Source of the DNA: Scolanthus callimorphus
Lineage: Eukaryota > Cnidaria > Anthozoa > Actiniaria > Edwardsiidae
DNA length: 64,000 bases
NCBI GenBank assembly: GCA_033964015.1
Contig: JAWWUD010000061.1
Span: 241,001 to 305,000 of the forward strand
Direction of reading: 5' to 3'
The notes beneath the pieces are model-generated. The model saw nothing but the letters and a program-made list of their open reading frames with translations, did not search any database and had not been told where the DNA came from. This document shows, piece after piece, positions 46,258-57,950 of the stretch (positions are counted from its first letter, which is position 1; the number at the start of each line of letters is the position of its first letter). The translations under genes and the position numbers were made by a program.

Positions 46258-48740
46258 TTCTAGTGGATCTTTGTTTTTCGTCTTAGCTTTCTAGATCGCG
46301 TTTTATTTCTTCGTTCTTCGCTTTCTATACACCCTGAATATTCTAACTGTGCAGCCATTTTCTTAATTCAATTTGGACAAATATTAATAACAGCTTTAGA
46401 CTTTTCATGCATAAGATACAGCATTGAGCCAGTTTTTACTTATTATTTGAACAAGTCAATCATTTTTGTTTGTGAAATAATTATTCCCATTATAAGAGGC
46501 ACTGTATATGCTTGGTGTCTTTGACGGTCTGTAAAAGCTTCCTAATTGTCTGTTGATTGTCTTCATTGAAAGAATTTTGTCATCGTTGTTCATAAAATAT
46601 AATAATTTGGCCCCTTGCTCAATAATTGCATAACAACTCCTGTACATATCCATTTTTACGAGTGGATAAGCTTTAGCTTAGAAACGAGTATTGTGATCGT
46701 TGAGTTGTAGGTGGGCTCGATTGGGCTCGTAGGCTCGAAGGCTCGTAGTCCCCGTGTGAGACTGGAGCCCAGTCCCTCTCCTTTCCTTCGAGGCTTCTTC
46801 ATTTCAGACACTCTTTTATGCATTTCACATAGTTGTTTACCTGCTGAAACTTGTTTACTATACTAGGAAAGCACGTCTAACCCCCGGAAGCTGGGAAACT
46901 CGATAAGGCAATGACCGACTTTCCAGCTGCTAAGTTCTGCAGGATTTTCTAAATTTATATCTGTCTAAAATACCAACAATTTTCTTTGCGAAATTTTAAC
47001 GTTGACCACGATGATGACGGAAATCGTGGGAAATAAGAGTACATACCACTGTAAAGCCCTGGAAATTTGTTTTTTTTCCCACAATTTTCAGTTTTTTTTC
47101 AGACTTCTGGTCGCCAAGCGTTACATTTTGCGTGACAAAAACAAAGTGCACCGTGGTATATAACTTTCTCGCGTTGTGATTGGTTTATTTTACAAACGCG
47201 CCAAATGCGCGTTTGTGATTGGTCACTACGACAATAGAACTTTTGATTAGCAATGTCCCACGCGTGCAAGGAATGCCCTAGAGAAGAACGAGTTCTCGCT
47301 ACGATGCTACGACAAGAAGAGAATTTGAAGAAAAGCCGGAGAAAAAACTCGAAAACGGCAAGGGAATCACTGGAGAATAACATGTAGAAGTCAAGTGGAT
47401 GCTCGTAAAAGCTTGAAAAGTTTCTAAATAAGCTGAAGAAGACGAAAAACTGTCTCAGACCCGGGGAATTGCGGAGCTCGAAAACAAAACTTGGATTTGG
47501 ACGAAAGCAAAAGCAACACTCAACAGCAAGTGAAAAAAGCACACACCTGGAAAGTTATCAAAAAGATGAGACAATCTAGACATTACAAAATGGAATTACG
47601 AAATGTCCCTTATATTTACACTATCGGTCACAACAGTGAGAAAGAACTGCAGTGCAAAGCCTAAATGGAGATCGGATACTTTTACGCGACCAGCTTCTTG
47701 TTCTAGAAATAAAAACCGTTAGCTTTGGCCACTTTATAATTCTAAGGAACTTAGATAAAGACACTGTGGCTCAAGGTAATGTATTTCAATTTGTACTTGC
47801 TTATTTGTGTATCTTCTCATTCAAGGTTTTCAGTAAAATCTTCGAAAATGATATAGTTTGTTCTTGTTGTTTTGTGAAAACGTTTTCGCTCTTGAAAATC
47901 CCCTCTCGTCACTGCGTGACATGCTGATGTAAGCAGAGTGGTGAGGACTCTTATTTACCACGGCACATTGGCCAATCAGAACGTGAGATAACTAACAGTT
48001 GTGGTAAAAATCAATATTAACGATTTCCGCACACTTATTTTGGCTAACGATTTTTAACGATTTCACGGAACAATCGATAAAAATCGGTGATTTTTATCGA
48101 TATCGATTGACTAGACCGGGATAACATGCTTTGAAATCTGTGATAGCTTTCAAGATTCATAACGTTTATACTTACCTATATTCTCTAAAATTCCACGAAC
48201 ACGGCGCTTCACTTCTGTTGAGTGTTGTGAAAGAACGACCAAAACACGCTTCGTTCCAGAATATGGCTGGTCGACTTTTGCAAGTAATGAGACGGGTATC
48301 CTGTGGCATGTTGCCGACGGCAGCAGTCCAAAATCTATCCCCTCACGTTCTACAATCGTACTGCGCATGTGCGAGAATCACAGACTGGTACTGGTGAGCT
48401 CGTGAGTATTGTACATTTGCAAACTGCGGTACAAAATTAGAGTTGCTCTCGCTCGCTGCGCTCGCTCGAGCGAAAATGAAGTTGTAACCAGAATGACGTT
48501 GTTGTGCGAACTTATTGGGTAAGTGTGTGGAAAATAAGGCAAATTGACGCTCCCTTTGCCTCCCTTTTGGCTGGAGAGAAAATCCCTAGAGATCTCGAGT
48601 TTCCATAATTTGGTAGTTTGATTCTTCTTAAATGTCTACTTCGTACAGAAAACCGATGACTACCTGTGTATTTCCATGGAGGGGAAATATGGTTTCCTGA
48701 AACTTTCTACTTAGAAATATCCATTTCCTTGTGAAGCTGT
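46258..48740. other. Intron sequence without recognised feature
   Basis: Lies between nucleotidase exons 5 and 6. Only AT-rich sequence and short frames were seen. A plus-strand Lys/Glu/Arg-rich stretch (about 47280-47560) might be a decayed coding remnant but has several stops. Confidence 0.4.
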
Positions 48741-48746
48741 ACTCAC

Positions 48747-48872
48747 CTCATCTCGTAGCTGTTGCGCCAGTTTTGTGCCCTGTTCAACAAAGTCTAAATA
48801 GGTAACCTCATTAGGGTCCACCGTTGCCAAGGTGACCAACCATTCCTGTTCCACAAGCCCCATACATCCAAT
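48747..48872 (-). CDS. Nucleotidase exon 5
   Basis: 42 codons, acceptor GCTCTAG and donor GTGAGT. IGCMGLVEQEWLVTLATVDP joins in frame after WEGRK. A 15-bp minisatellite starts about 33 bases upstream of the acceptor. Confidence 0.9.
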
Positions 48873-48904
48873 CTAGAGCGGATAAGAACAGTGTGCCTCA
48901 AACA

Positions 48905-49283
48905 ATAGGGAGCACATGCAACACGGAGCATATGCAACACAGAGCACATGCAACACGGAGTACATGCAACACGGAGCACATGCAACACGGAGTACATGCA
49001 ACACGGAGCATATGTAACAGAGAGTACATGTAACACGGAGAACATGTAACACGGAGCACATGCAACACGGAGCACATGCAACACGGAGTACATGCAACAC
49101 AGAGTACACGCAACACGGAGCACATGTAACATGGAGTACATGCCACACAGAGTACACGCAACACATGCAACACAGAGCACATGTAACACGGAGTACATGT
49201 AACACGGAGTACTTGCAACACGGAGTACTTGCAACACGGTGCACATGCAACACGGAGCACATGCAACACGGAGCACATGTAAC
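48905..49283 (+). repeat. 15-bp minisatellite (first part)
   Basis: About 25 copies of a unit close to GCACATGCAACACGG. Because the unit length is a multiple of three, it is open in several frames on both strands and gives repeated Cys/His/Val/Leu/Arg peptides, which I regard as shadow ORFs. It lies in the intron upstream of nucleotidase exon 5. Confidence 0.9.
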
Positions 49284-50488
49284 CCCGAGGGGACTCCCCT
49301 ATTTTGGGGACGGAGTTGCTCGTTGGAAACCTTCGATTTTAACCCCTAAGGCTGCATTCATTATGTATACTACAGGGGGGGGGGGGGCAGAGGAATTTTT
49401 TTTGACAATGCAAAATTTTCAGATCCCCCCAAGGCACAACATATTTTTTACGAATCCCCCCTCTTGGTCAAAAGGAAAAAACATGCCCCCCCCCCCCCCC
49501 CCCCCCCTCATCACCCCGGAGACAATTTTTTCAATTTATATTTATATCAATTTTACATTTTCTCAAAAAATAAAGAACAAGGCTCGATGATAAAAAAAAT
49601 GCAAATAAAAATCCTAGGTGGCTTTACTTTTTTGTGTCGGTAGTGACTTTCTACCAAGTGATCTGGTGCGCTCCTCGATTGGAGCCTTACTACACATAGG
49701 CTGAGTATCAGTTATTTTGTATTTGATTGTTTGGTATGTTTTCCGTTGTGCGGGCGAAGCGCGCCGCAATTTTGACAATGAAGCTACAAGACTATTAATC
49801 AAAATTCCAAAGGCGTTTTTGTCTGGCAGACGAAAGCCACTGAAGAGGACCTCGAGGAATTGTAGTAAAACAAGAAGGACTTAAAAAGAAGGACTTTTTA
49901 AGTTTAATATAATTCTTTATGCGCGCGAAGCGCGCAGTTTTTTTTCAACATATCAGTTGAAAGAGGGTGAATACACGAGAATAGTAGTGCAAGTGATATT
50001 TCTTCAGGAAGGAGGTTCAAACTCGGTGTTCAACAATTGAGCCTTCCTTCATTTACTATCAAACTGCACAACCTTATCTTAAATATATATAATACCTTAA
50101 CAAAAATATGCATCCCCCCTTCATGTTATGAAAAAAACTTGACATCCCCCCTTTTCCAGTTCCTAAATTTTGAGATCCCCCCCAAAAATCCTCTGCCCCC
50201 CCCTGTAGTATACATAATGAATGCAGCCTAAAAGGTACCTAAAATGGCGTGACTTAGTTGGTTTTCACCCCTAAAAGGTACCAACAAGTTAGCCCTCGTT
50301 ATACGTCTGAAATTCAGGCTACCAACAAGTATGATACTGATAAAACCATTGTTGATTTAGAACGGACTCCTAACAGGTACTTATCTGGAAAAAATTGCAC
50401 GTTTTCAAATTTACCCCCTAAAAGGTACCAGAGGCCTGATTTTAAACCCTAAAAGGTACGACGAGCACCCCAAGTCCTCCCCTCCGGG
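49284..50488. mobile_element. MITE family copy 2, with a second element inside
   Basis: Bounded by CCCGAGGGGACTCCCC and its degenerate mirror; CATGTAAC lies on both sides (49276-49283, 50489-50496). It carries GGTACC-type repeats like copies 1 and 3 and interrupts the minisatellite. An inner element (49349-50229) splits it. Confidence 0.75.
49349..50229. mobile_element. Inner MITE with TAA-type duplication
   Basis: Ends AGGCTGCATTCATTATGTAT and mirror at ~50210-50229, then a poly-G tract on the left and a poly-C tract on the right. The host family sequence CCCCTAAAAGGTAC is split so that CTAA is present on both sides. A 3-base TAA duplication would fit PIF/Harbinger-type MITEs; this is inference. 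Confidence 0.72.
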
Positions 50489-50545
50489 CATGTAACACGA
50501 AGTACATGTAACACGGGGCACATGCAACACGGAGTACGTTGAGCA
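50489..50545 (+). repeat. 15-bp minisatellite (second part)
   Basis: Three to four further units (ACATGCAACACGGAG and variants) continue the array beyond the insertion. Confidence 0.85.
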
Positions 50546-51404
50546 TTCGTGAAAAGATCCATAAAGATCAAGGTCTACGTGGAATAAAATGATTCAAATC
50601 TTTTTTAACCACTGCTTCCTGAACTGATTTGAATCTGCAGAGAAGAACAAAAGAAACGTTGAACTGGTCTGACCCCAAAAATTTTTTCTCGTTTTACGTC
50701 GTGCTCGAGGATGTTGCGCTGTTCTTTTTCTCCACAGTTTCGAGCTTGTGGTTTCCTTTTAGAAGCGGCCACAAAGACCTGGCATTGGGCTTTGTTCTTT
50801 CTTTTAATCTTTGTCTTGTTTCATCGGGATTTCAGAGCAATGCTAGAGAAATAACTTTACAGACGACAAAGGCCGGCGTTGGAGTATTAAAACATACGGA
50901 CGTTTCGGGTCAGAAAAACAGTGCCAGTGGGTTTAATGGATGAGCAGCAAGATGTGCTTCGGAACATGTTTCGGAATGCACAGCAATTAGGTAAAGGCAC
51001 CAAAACTCAGCGGTCACGAATCGGCCATCACGGAATCCTGTCGACGATGCGAATATTTAACTGCATAAAAGTAATTCAATAATATATGCCAGAAGCTCAT
51101 AAGTAGGAGCGTGCATCCCCTAATGGGTGGTTCTCACATGTGTTTTATAGCTTGGGCTATTTTTGAGATTTTCGCGCGAAAAATAGAACCAATGAGAGAG
51201 AAGTAAACAAATTACGTCACTATGCGGCAGGCGCACGAAATCTGAGACGACAAGACCGGCTTAGTTTAGCGTTTCTTTTTACTTTATCCCTTTGAAGCAA
51301 ATATTTTTGACGGTCTAAAATGATGAGCTTCTGTATATGCCTAACCATACCAATGATACCAGGATAAAATACAAAAAAATGATGCAACAGAGATGTATAT
51401 GTAC

Positions 51405-51544
51405 CTTTCTGCCTTCCCATTCAATAATTCTTGTGGTTTCTCCTTCTGCAAGTGTTTCTCCAGACATGTTGTCAATGACATTACTCATTAACCAGGGGAA
51501 TTTGGTTGCCTCGTTGAACTCAATCAAGTCATCAACACCAAAAT
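51405..51544 (-). CDS. Nucleotidase exon 4
   Basis: Acceptor GTGTTCAG, donor GTACAT. It completes DFGVDDL and continues FPWLMSNVID to IIEWEGRK (46 full codons). Confidence 0.9.
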
Positions 51545-52179
51545 CTGAACACAATAATAGAAGAGAGAGAGTACAAGAAACAGAACTGATAGCAGGCTCT
51601 TAACATGGCATATTATTTTGAGCCACACAACCTTAACTTTTTGATATGATCCCTGTTCTCTCATTAAAAATTCTAATCCCTGATCTGCACCTGAAGCAAC
51701 TATTGATTCGCACTCCTTTCCATTTGATCCCTGATCCCGGGCATATTTCAGGCTTTGATCCTTGAGCCCATATATACCATGTTAAGAGCCTGTGATAGGG
51801 CTATCAACGTGGGGGGTAGCCACTCCATTTAACCCTAAGAGAAAGACAAAGCTATGCTACTGTAAACCGAAGAAGTAAATGCTGAGGAGATTTGTGCTTC
51901 AGGCCACACCCATGCGATAGCAGACCTTTAGAACCCTACTAAGAGATAGTAGATGTGTCAATTTTTCACCCCTAAAAGATATACAATGTCATGTAATAGA
52001 TCCAGTACCCCAACCTTTTTATATAGGAACCCCCAAAAGTGGTATAACAAGAATCATATAACCATCAAGTCACTTTTGAGTGCTTTGAGACATCTTTGCC
52101 ACTTTTTGTGACGTAATTAATGACGTTATATCACGTGATTATGACAAAAGATAGCTTTTACCCCAAATACAACTTTTCC

Positions 52180-53335
52180 CAAGTTTGGTTGCAATTGAAG
52201 CTTTTTTCGTGAAGATTTTGTTTGTCTACTCCATGTCAACATCCGGGAACCTTAGTATTCCTTTAAAAATTCATATCTCAGGAAGGAAAGGTAATAAGAC
52301 AACCAAACTTGCAAAAGGGCAAGTTTGCACCAAAAGGGCTATGGGATGTGACGTCATCATTCAAGAACCTTTGTGTAATACGTTCCTTCGTGCGGGAGCC
52401 CTGTGGTAGTTAAAGAAAAAATCATATCTCGGGATAGAAAGATAGCAAGACAACCAAACTTATGGAAAATTGTCTAGGTGGTAAGTGCGATATTACAACA
52501 TGATCCCGTGATGTGACGTCATCATTTGAGCAACTTTGTGTAATATGTTTGTGTGGGAGCCCTGTGGTATGGTATTAAGAGAAAAATTCATATCTCGGGA
52601 TGGAAAGATAGCAAGACAACCAAACTTATGGAAAATTGTCTAGGTGGTAAGTGTGATAATACAACATGGTCACGTGATGTGACATCATCATTTAAGAACC
52701 TTTGTGTAATACCTTTGTGTGGGAGCCCTGTGGTATATAAAGAATAATTCAAATCTCGGGATGGAAAGATAGCAAGACAACCAAACTTATGGAAAAGTGT
52801 CAAGGTGGTAAGGGAGATAATATGACATTGTTACGTGATGTGACGTGATCAATGACATCATCAATAAAGAACCTTTAAATAAACAAAGAAAAATCCTATA
52901 CAGGCATCAAGAGTTCCAGACTCGCGGTGCATTAACAATGCACCATTAGTGTTGAACAAAAGCAAAAAAGTGAGCCCCTTGCTGTCAAAAACAGCTTTGG
53001 ACTCACTTTTTCCCTTTGTTCAACACTAATGATGCATTGTTTGTGCACCGCGAGTCTGGAACTCTTGATGCCTGTATCCAAAGAAGTCATGATGGCAAAA
53101 CAACCAAACTTGCACAAAATTGTCTGGTGGTTAAGGCAATGATACAGCATGGTCAGTTGATGTGACGCAAATAAATGTTCATATATCAGGAAAGGAAAAA
53201 AACTCCAACTGGGACAAAATTGTTAGGGTACAATGGACCATGCAATGACATGGTCAAGTGGTGTGACATCATTAATGACATCACCCAAGCCTAATGGGAG
53301 CTCTGCTTTTAGGCATTGCCTAAATCTATATATTA
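52180..53335 (+). repeat. ~160-bp tandem units of the CRE-palindrome family
   Basis: TATCTCGGGATGGAAAGATA recurs near 52420, 52590 and 52755, each followed by AGACAACCAAACTTATGGAA and a GTGATGTGACRTCATCA box. The stretch ends with GGGAGCTCTGCTTTTAGGCA and TGCCTAAATCTATATATTA at 53296-53333, the module seen at 15187. Confidence 0.72.
52899..53077. repeat. Palindromic MITE
   Basis: ATACAGGCATCAAGAGTTCC at the left is mirrored at the right end; arms pair over about 80 bases. It interrupts the tandem array. Confidence 0.8.
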
Positions 53336-53599
53336 TTCCTGGAATAAGTACCTGTAACTAAGGAACTGTGCTTCTAGGTACTAATTTTTATTCCTGTAGT
53401 TAATCCTAGAATAGAGGGGCACAGATCCAGAAGGAAAGTTGACTGGTTATGAAATCAATGGGAGAACTGTGTCTTTGTGCTATAATTGAGTGTTATAGAG
53501 CCCTAAAATGATGACGTCACAAAAACAATATTTTCCATTTAGCAATATTTGTTCCTTGATTTCGAAAGGGCATATCGATTGAAAGCTACACACCAAAAA

Positions 53600-53775
53600 T
53601 GAGGTGAATCGGTTGAAACGCGGCCAAGATACGGCCCGCTGAATACATAATTTTCTTTAACAAATCACTGTATTTTTGGTTCAGTTCATAAAGTTATGAA
53701 CTGAGTCCAAAATACAGTGATTTGTTAAAGAAAATTATGTATTCAGCGGTCCATAGCTCGGTTTCAACTCATTTT
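53600..53775. repeat. Palindromic element
   Basis: GAATACATAATTTTCTTTAA near 53641 is mirrored at ~53728-53747; weaker pairing extends outwards to about 53600 and 53775. Confidence 0.75.
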
Positions 53776-54063
53776 TTGCATGCAACGTTCTTCGAAGTTG
53801 GTCTTTCATTATCAGTGGACTAAAATCTGGAAGTCAAAATTTTTCAAATTTGTGACGTCACACTTTAGGACTCTATTGTGTGGTTTCAGAAAATATCCAC
53901 CCCACCACGGAAGGGATTGGAAATTTATTGGGGGTTATTTACCTGATTTCCACCTGATTTCTTCTGGATCAGTTCACTTTTTAGGAACTTGACCCCTGGA
54001 TGTGTTGGTATAGTTTTGATCAAGCTGATAAGTATTTGTAGGATTTGTTCTGGTTCTGCTTAC

Positions 54064-54150
54064 CAAAATCATGGTTTCCATACATTGCTATGTTGATGTT
54101 GAGAGCATTCAGTACTGGGATCATGTGCTTGCCCTTAGTCACACTACTCA
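54064..54150 (-). CDS. Nucleotidase exon 3
   Basis: Acceptor TATTTCAG, donor GTAAGC. It encodes KGKHMIPVLNALNINIAMYG followed by NHDF, the Asn-His-Asp metal and catalytic block. Phase 1 at both sides matches its neighbours. Confidence 0.9.
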
Positions 54151-54361
54151 CTGAAATACAAGGAAATCAAAAACACTAGTAAGCAATGTTAATATGGTAC
54201 TAAAGTAGGCCAGGTTGCCAGGTATTGGCCTAGTCATCCTCTACTTTTCATTGCTCAAATTTAATAGACATCAAGAAAAAAACATTGTTTTATCAGCCAA
54301 TGGCATTTTTAATTTACATTTACCAATAATAAGAAATGAAATAAAATGAAATGAGACTATT

Positions 54362-54534
54362 ACATATTAAGAACAATGATGCCATTTGAATGTATTATTG
54401 CAATCACAATCAAGCCCTGGAGTTGATGAAATTTGAAGACTATGAAATGAAATGAGAACATATTAAGAACATTGATGCCATTTGAATGTATTATTGCAAT
54501 CACAATCAAGCCCTGGAGTTGATGAAATTTGAAG
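54362..54534 (+). repeat. 96-bp direct duplication
   Basis: GCCATTTGAATGTATTATTG starts at 54381 and again at 54477, with ~75 matching bases each. Lies in the intron between nucleotidase exons 2 and 3. Confidence 0.85.
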
Positions 54535-55136
54535 GGGTACGGTATGGGGGGGTACTTGGCTTGATATAGGGTGGGTATGTGCCACTGCGCAATGCGGACC
54601 CCGTGTTCTAAAACCATTTTTTGAAGACAAGCTACCCGTTCAATGTTTTTGAACCCAAAATGAGACTCCGTTCTAAAGAGAAATTAATGATACCTGTAAT
54701 CAAAATTGCTGTTATTAACATGTTACGGTTTTATCTGTAATAGAATGTGAAAGCTTGTTGAATTATTTACATTACAATACGAATTACACAAAACGTTATG
54801 TTGAGCTAATAAACAAGGAAAATTGCAAGCGTGACATTAATTCTAGAAATATTATCATAGTGGTACTATAATTCTAGTACCACACGATGGACAAGGGACG
54901 GTCAATTTGGTGTAAAAGGGTTCCCTGTAAATACTTTGGCAGGAGAAAATCAAGTCTATCTACATAACCAGGCTAGGTATGTTCTGGCCAGGCACCGTGT
55001 TTTAGCCAAACACCTAACACGGACACTCTTTACTGATGGACCATTAGTGTTCTCACTGCTCTTGTTAAATACACTACAAACGGTAGGACCAATAATCATC
55101 ACTGCACGCCAATTATAAATTCACAAGAATACTTAC

Positions 55137-55475
55137 TCATTGAAGGATTTAGTACATCGCCACTGAACACTATAAAAGGGTTCAAATGCCTGTAACTTGC
55201 CAGCTTATGAGCAAATCTGGCGACACCACCGACCGGTTCTTTGTCCCTGGGTTCAATATTATACACATCGTTAAAATGCAGAATTGTCAACGTCTTTGCC
55301 TTCTCTTTAGTTTGATTATCTGAAAGTTGCGGTGTAATGGAAAGTTGTTTTGTTGGCGCGTCTTCAGCTGGGAAGCCCTCGAGCAGTTTGTTCTGTATTC
55401 CATCGGAGTTTCTCGAGTCCGCATCGGCTTTTACAGACGTCGAGCCACAGGTGACCCAGGACAATTGTTTGTGTA
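55137..55475 (-). CDS. Nucleotidase exon 2
   Basis: Donor ATGA|GTAAGT at 55136. The downstream part encodes TLTILHFNDVYNIEPRDKEP and FIVFSGDVLNPS, the first two metal-binding blocks. The 5' boundary is provisional (acceptor GTTGTAG at 55476); the N-terminal part contains no Met. Confidence 0.82.
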
Positions 55476-56695
55476 CTACAACATCGAAGTATTGACAGTA
55501 ATATAGGGTTTATATGGGGATTGTGGTAAGAGATGTTTGGACCTGGAATTTTTTAGGAAATTATCAATAAAAGTTACTGAAACTTACCATGTTGTTAGTT
55601 GTGGTTGTCCTTGATGCTCATGTGAAGTTTCACGGATTTATCTGCAATTCGCCCCCCATACAGAGAGAAAGACAAGGTGGGAGGCTGAAGCCCAAAATCG
55701 GCTCGATCGACCGATCGACAGAACGCACTTCGAGACGGATTTTTTCACAAAATTCGAATTCCACAACCAAACAAACACACCACAATCGTAGATATACATG
55801 TTACCGACGCAGCAAAATCAATAAATATCCTGCAGTTACGTACGCGAAGGTAGCAGACCCCGTTAAACTCGCACGACCCCCTTTTCAACGGTCGTTAAAA
55901 ATCCGCGGGACGCACAGCTTGGCTAACCAAAATGGCGGCCGTCAAACAACCAAAATGGCGGCCGTTACCAAAAACTCCTCAAGGGGGAGGGGGACCTAGC
56001 GCAAAATCATGCAAATCAGATTGTGCGACTTCAAAATAAATCCATTACCTCCCGAACAAAGGGATTTAATTTTTTTTTACGGAGAAGAATGGATTTGTAG
56101 CAAATTTGGCCTAGGGAGCAGCCCGCTCTGCGAGTTTGCGCTAGGTCCCCCTCCCCCTTGAGGAGTTTTTGGTAACGGCCGCCATTTTGGTTGTTTGACG
56201 GCCGCCATTTTGGTTAGCCAAGCTGTGCGTCCCGCGGATTTTTAACGACCGTTGAAAAGGGGGTCGTGCGAGTTTAACGGGGTCTGCTACCTTCGCGTAC
56301 GTAACTGCAGGATATTTATTGATTTTGCTGCGTCGGTAACATGTATATCTACGATCGTGGTGTGTTTGTTTGGTTGTGGAATTCGAATTTTGTGAAAAAA
56401 TCCGTCTCGAAGTGCGTTCTGTCGATCGGTCGATCGAGCCGATTTTGGGCTTCAGCCTCCCACCTTGTCTTTCTCTCTGTATGGGGGGCGAATTGCAGAT
56501 AAATCCGTGAAACTTCACATGAGCATCAAGGACAACCACAACTAACAACATGGTAAGTTTCAGTAACTTTTATTGATAATTTCCTAAAAAATTCCAGGTC
56601 CAAACATCTCTTACCACAATCCCCATATAAACCCTATATTACTGTCAATACTTCGATGTTGTAGTACACAAACAATTGTCCTGGGTCACCTGTGG
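55445..56695. repeat. 561-bp inverted duplication at gene 5' end
   Basis: Arms 55445-56005 and 56135-56695 have exactly equal length and appear identical except for rare substitutions (one is at an AAT/GAT codon in the matching antisense ORFs). The spacer is 129 bases. Both arms contain the promoter-like YY1 sites and the ATG|GTAAGT donor. Confidence 0.9.
55588..56005 (-). promoter_or_regulatory. Promoter and likely first exon of the nucleotidase gene
   Basis: CAAAATGGCGGC occurs at 55928-55939 and 55951-55962; this is a YY1-type site typical of animal core promoters. Downstream on the minus strand an ATG at 55590-55588 runs straight into GTAAGT. Joining that ATG to the acceptor at 55476 puts the next exon out of frame, so this exon may be only untranslated or the true start lies elsewhere. 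The whole stretch is the left arm of a 561-bp inverted duplication. Confidence 0.5.
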
Positions 56696-57148
56696 TCGAG
56701 CTTTGATTGTGTGACTTTAGGGATTTCACATTTCCACCGCTTCCAAAACCTTGTTCTCTTTGCCGACTTGGAGCGCAACCCATCGCCTGCTAAAAAATCA
56801 CTTTTCTCAGCTAAACATATTTTATTTTAGCATCGTGGGACGGGACCAGGAACAGTTTCACAAGCAGTTTTACGTTTTCCCGCTGAGCTTTCCTTTGAAA
56901 AGGTCAACATACCAGATCAGATTACTAATTACTTGTTGCTATGCAACAAAGCTATCTCTGAGGATGGTAGTACAGCCAGCTAATATCTGTCATTCCAAAA
57001 GGTTTGCACTTTATAAATGGGTTAGTTATTATTTTGTATGTGCGAGCACTTTGCAGAACGCGTATTCGAATTCGCTCGAAGAAAACAGAAATCAATGACG
57101 TCACAAATAATACGTTGTTGACAAATTTTGCCGTACAATAGAACTTGT

Positions 57149-57340
57149 CATGAACAACAACAACCAAAGGTTGAGATTTATCCGACGAAGGGCTAACGCT
57201 CGAAACGTCAGCAAAACACCATTTTTCCACGGCGTTTACATAAATCTCAACCTTTGGTTGTTGTTGTTCATGTTCACGTCTCCGCCGACGCATACCACCT
57301 AGTTTTCCCGTAAAACTAGTCATACCAATAGAACTTGTCA
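57149..57340 (+). mobile_element. Hairpin insertion with hammerhead-like core
   Basis: Arms 57149-57180 and 57241-57272 are perfect 32-bp complements. In the loop, 57182-57212 contains CCGACGA, a possible GGGC/GCTC stem and CGAAACGTCAGC, close to the conserved core of hammerhead ribozymes. AATAGAACTTGTCA flanks the insertion (57137-57150 and 57327-57340), a long target duplication of the kind left by target-primed retrotransposition. Confidence 0.6.
57182..57212 (+). ncRNA. Hammerhead-ribozyme-like motif (putative)
   Basis: The order of parts matches a type I hammerhead: CUGANGA box (here CCGACGA, with U to C at position 2), helix II (GGGC, loop UAAC, GCUC with one GU pair), then GAAA and a GUC triplet. 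Helix III would be minimal, as described for Penelope-like element ribozymes. The U to C change may abolish cleavage. Flanking 30+ bp stems could lock it in another fold. Confidence 0.4.
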
Positions 57341-57400
57341 TTGTATTCAGGCAACTGATAACTCCATAGTCACTAACTATGATAACTCTGGATAACTCTA

Positions 57401-57513
57401 GTAGCCTGCTAGCCGGCTCTCCAGTGGGCTTTTTCGGATATTTGATTTTTTGGCGCGCGGGATTCCTGTGTCCGAAAAAACTCACTGGACGGCCGGCTAG
57501 CATGCTAGGATCA
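57401..57513. repeat. MITE with likely 10-bp target duplication
   Basis: AGCCTGCTAGCCGGC is mirrored by GCCGGCTAGCATGCTAGG; GGATAACTCT lies at both sides (about 57390-57399 and 57514-57523). Confidence 0.68.
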
Positions 57514-57950
57514 GGATAACTCTGTCCTTAGGGATAAACAATCCTTTTGTGAAACTAATCGCAAAGTGATTACACCAATAGACCTCCTCGGCTTGGACGT
57601 AATGTTTTGCCCATTTCAGATCACGTGGCATTCCCATGAGTATTCTCTCTTTGTCTGGAATGGCTTCCATATTCATTTATAAAATAACTGCGATAATACG
57701 CGCGCTCTGATTTTTCGAAAACCAATTACCATAACGCTATGGTAAATCTTTTAGTACATAGCTTTGACCGGAAGTGTATTTCCATTCGCCAATTTTTGGC
57801 AAAACTTCAGCAGTTTCTATCATTTCTCCATGTAAATATTTAAAGAACAGCATCTATAAAATGATGGAACCTTCAGAAAACGATAGAAAAGATTGGCAGC
57901 GTGAGGAAATAGCGAAATGGACAGATTCTTTTTGATTTAGCAAGTGAAAA

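Larger units (their letters stand above)
27510..56005 (-). other. 5'-nucleotidase-family metallophosphoesterase gene
   Basis: Exons linked by GT/AG introns with matching phase: 55137-55475, 54064-54150, 51405-51544, 48747-48872, 43411-43533, 42989-43157, 42027-42122, 41818-41930, 41329-41383, 40888-40958, 37161-37262, 31576-31653, 30795-30910, then weaker 29761-29846 and 27510-27571. The N-terminal metallophosphoesterase domain shows HFNDVYNI, SGDVLNPS, GNHDFDFG, ALTHMR and GGHDHHY, the metal-binding set of the UshA/5'-nucleotidase family. The C-terminal substrate domain begins near NFIADIMHYV. No signal peptide is seen, so a cytosolic phosphomonoesterase is likely; the substrate is unknown. 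The first exon probably lies in 55588-56005. Confidence 0.88.

Noticed and set aside
48794..49590. Long open frames with repeated Cys/His/Val/Leu peptides on both strands
   Set aside because: They come from the 15-bp minisatellite, whose unit length is a multiple of three; they overlap each other in different frames and show no start or splice context.
55589..56551. Two matching 136-residue ORFs facing each other
   Set aside because: They are antisense to the promoter/first-exon arms and identical only because of the inverted duplication; no domain is present.
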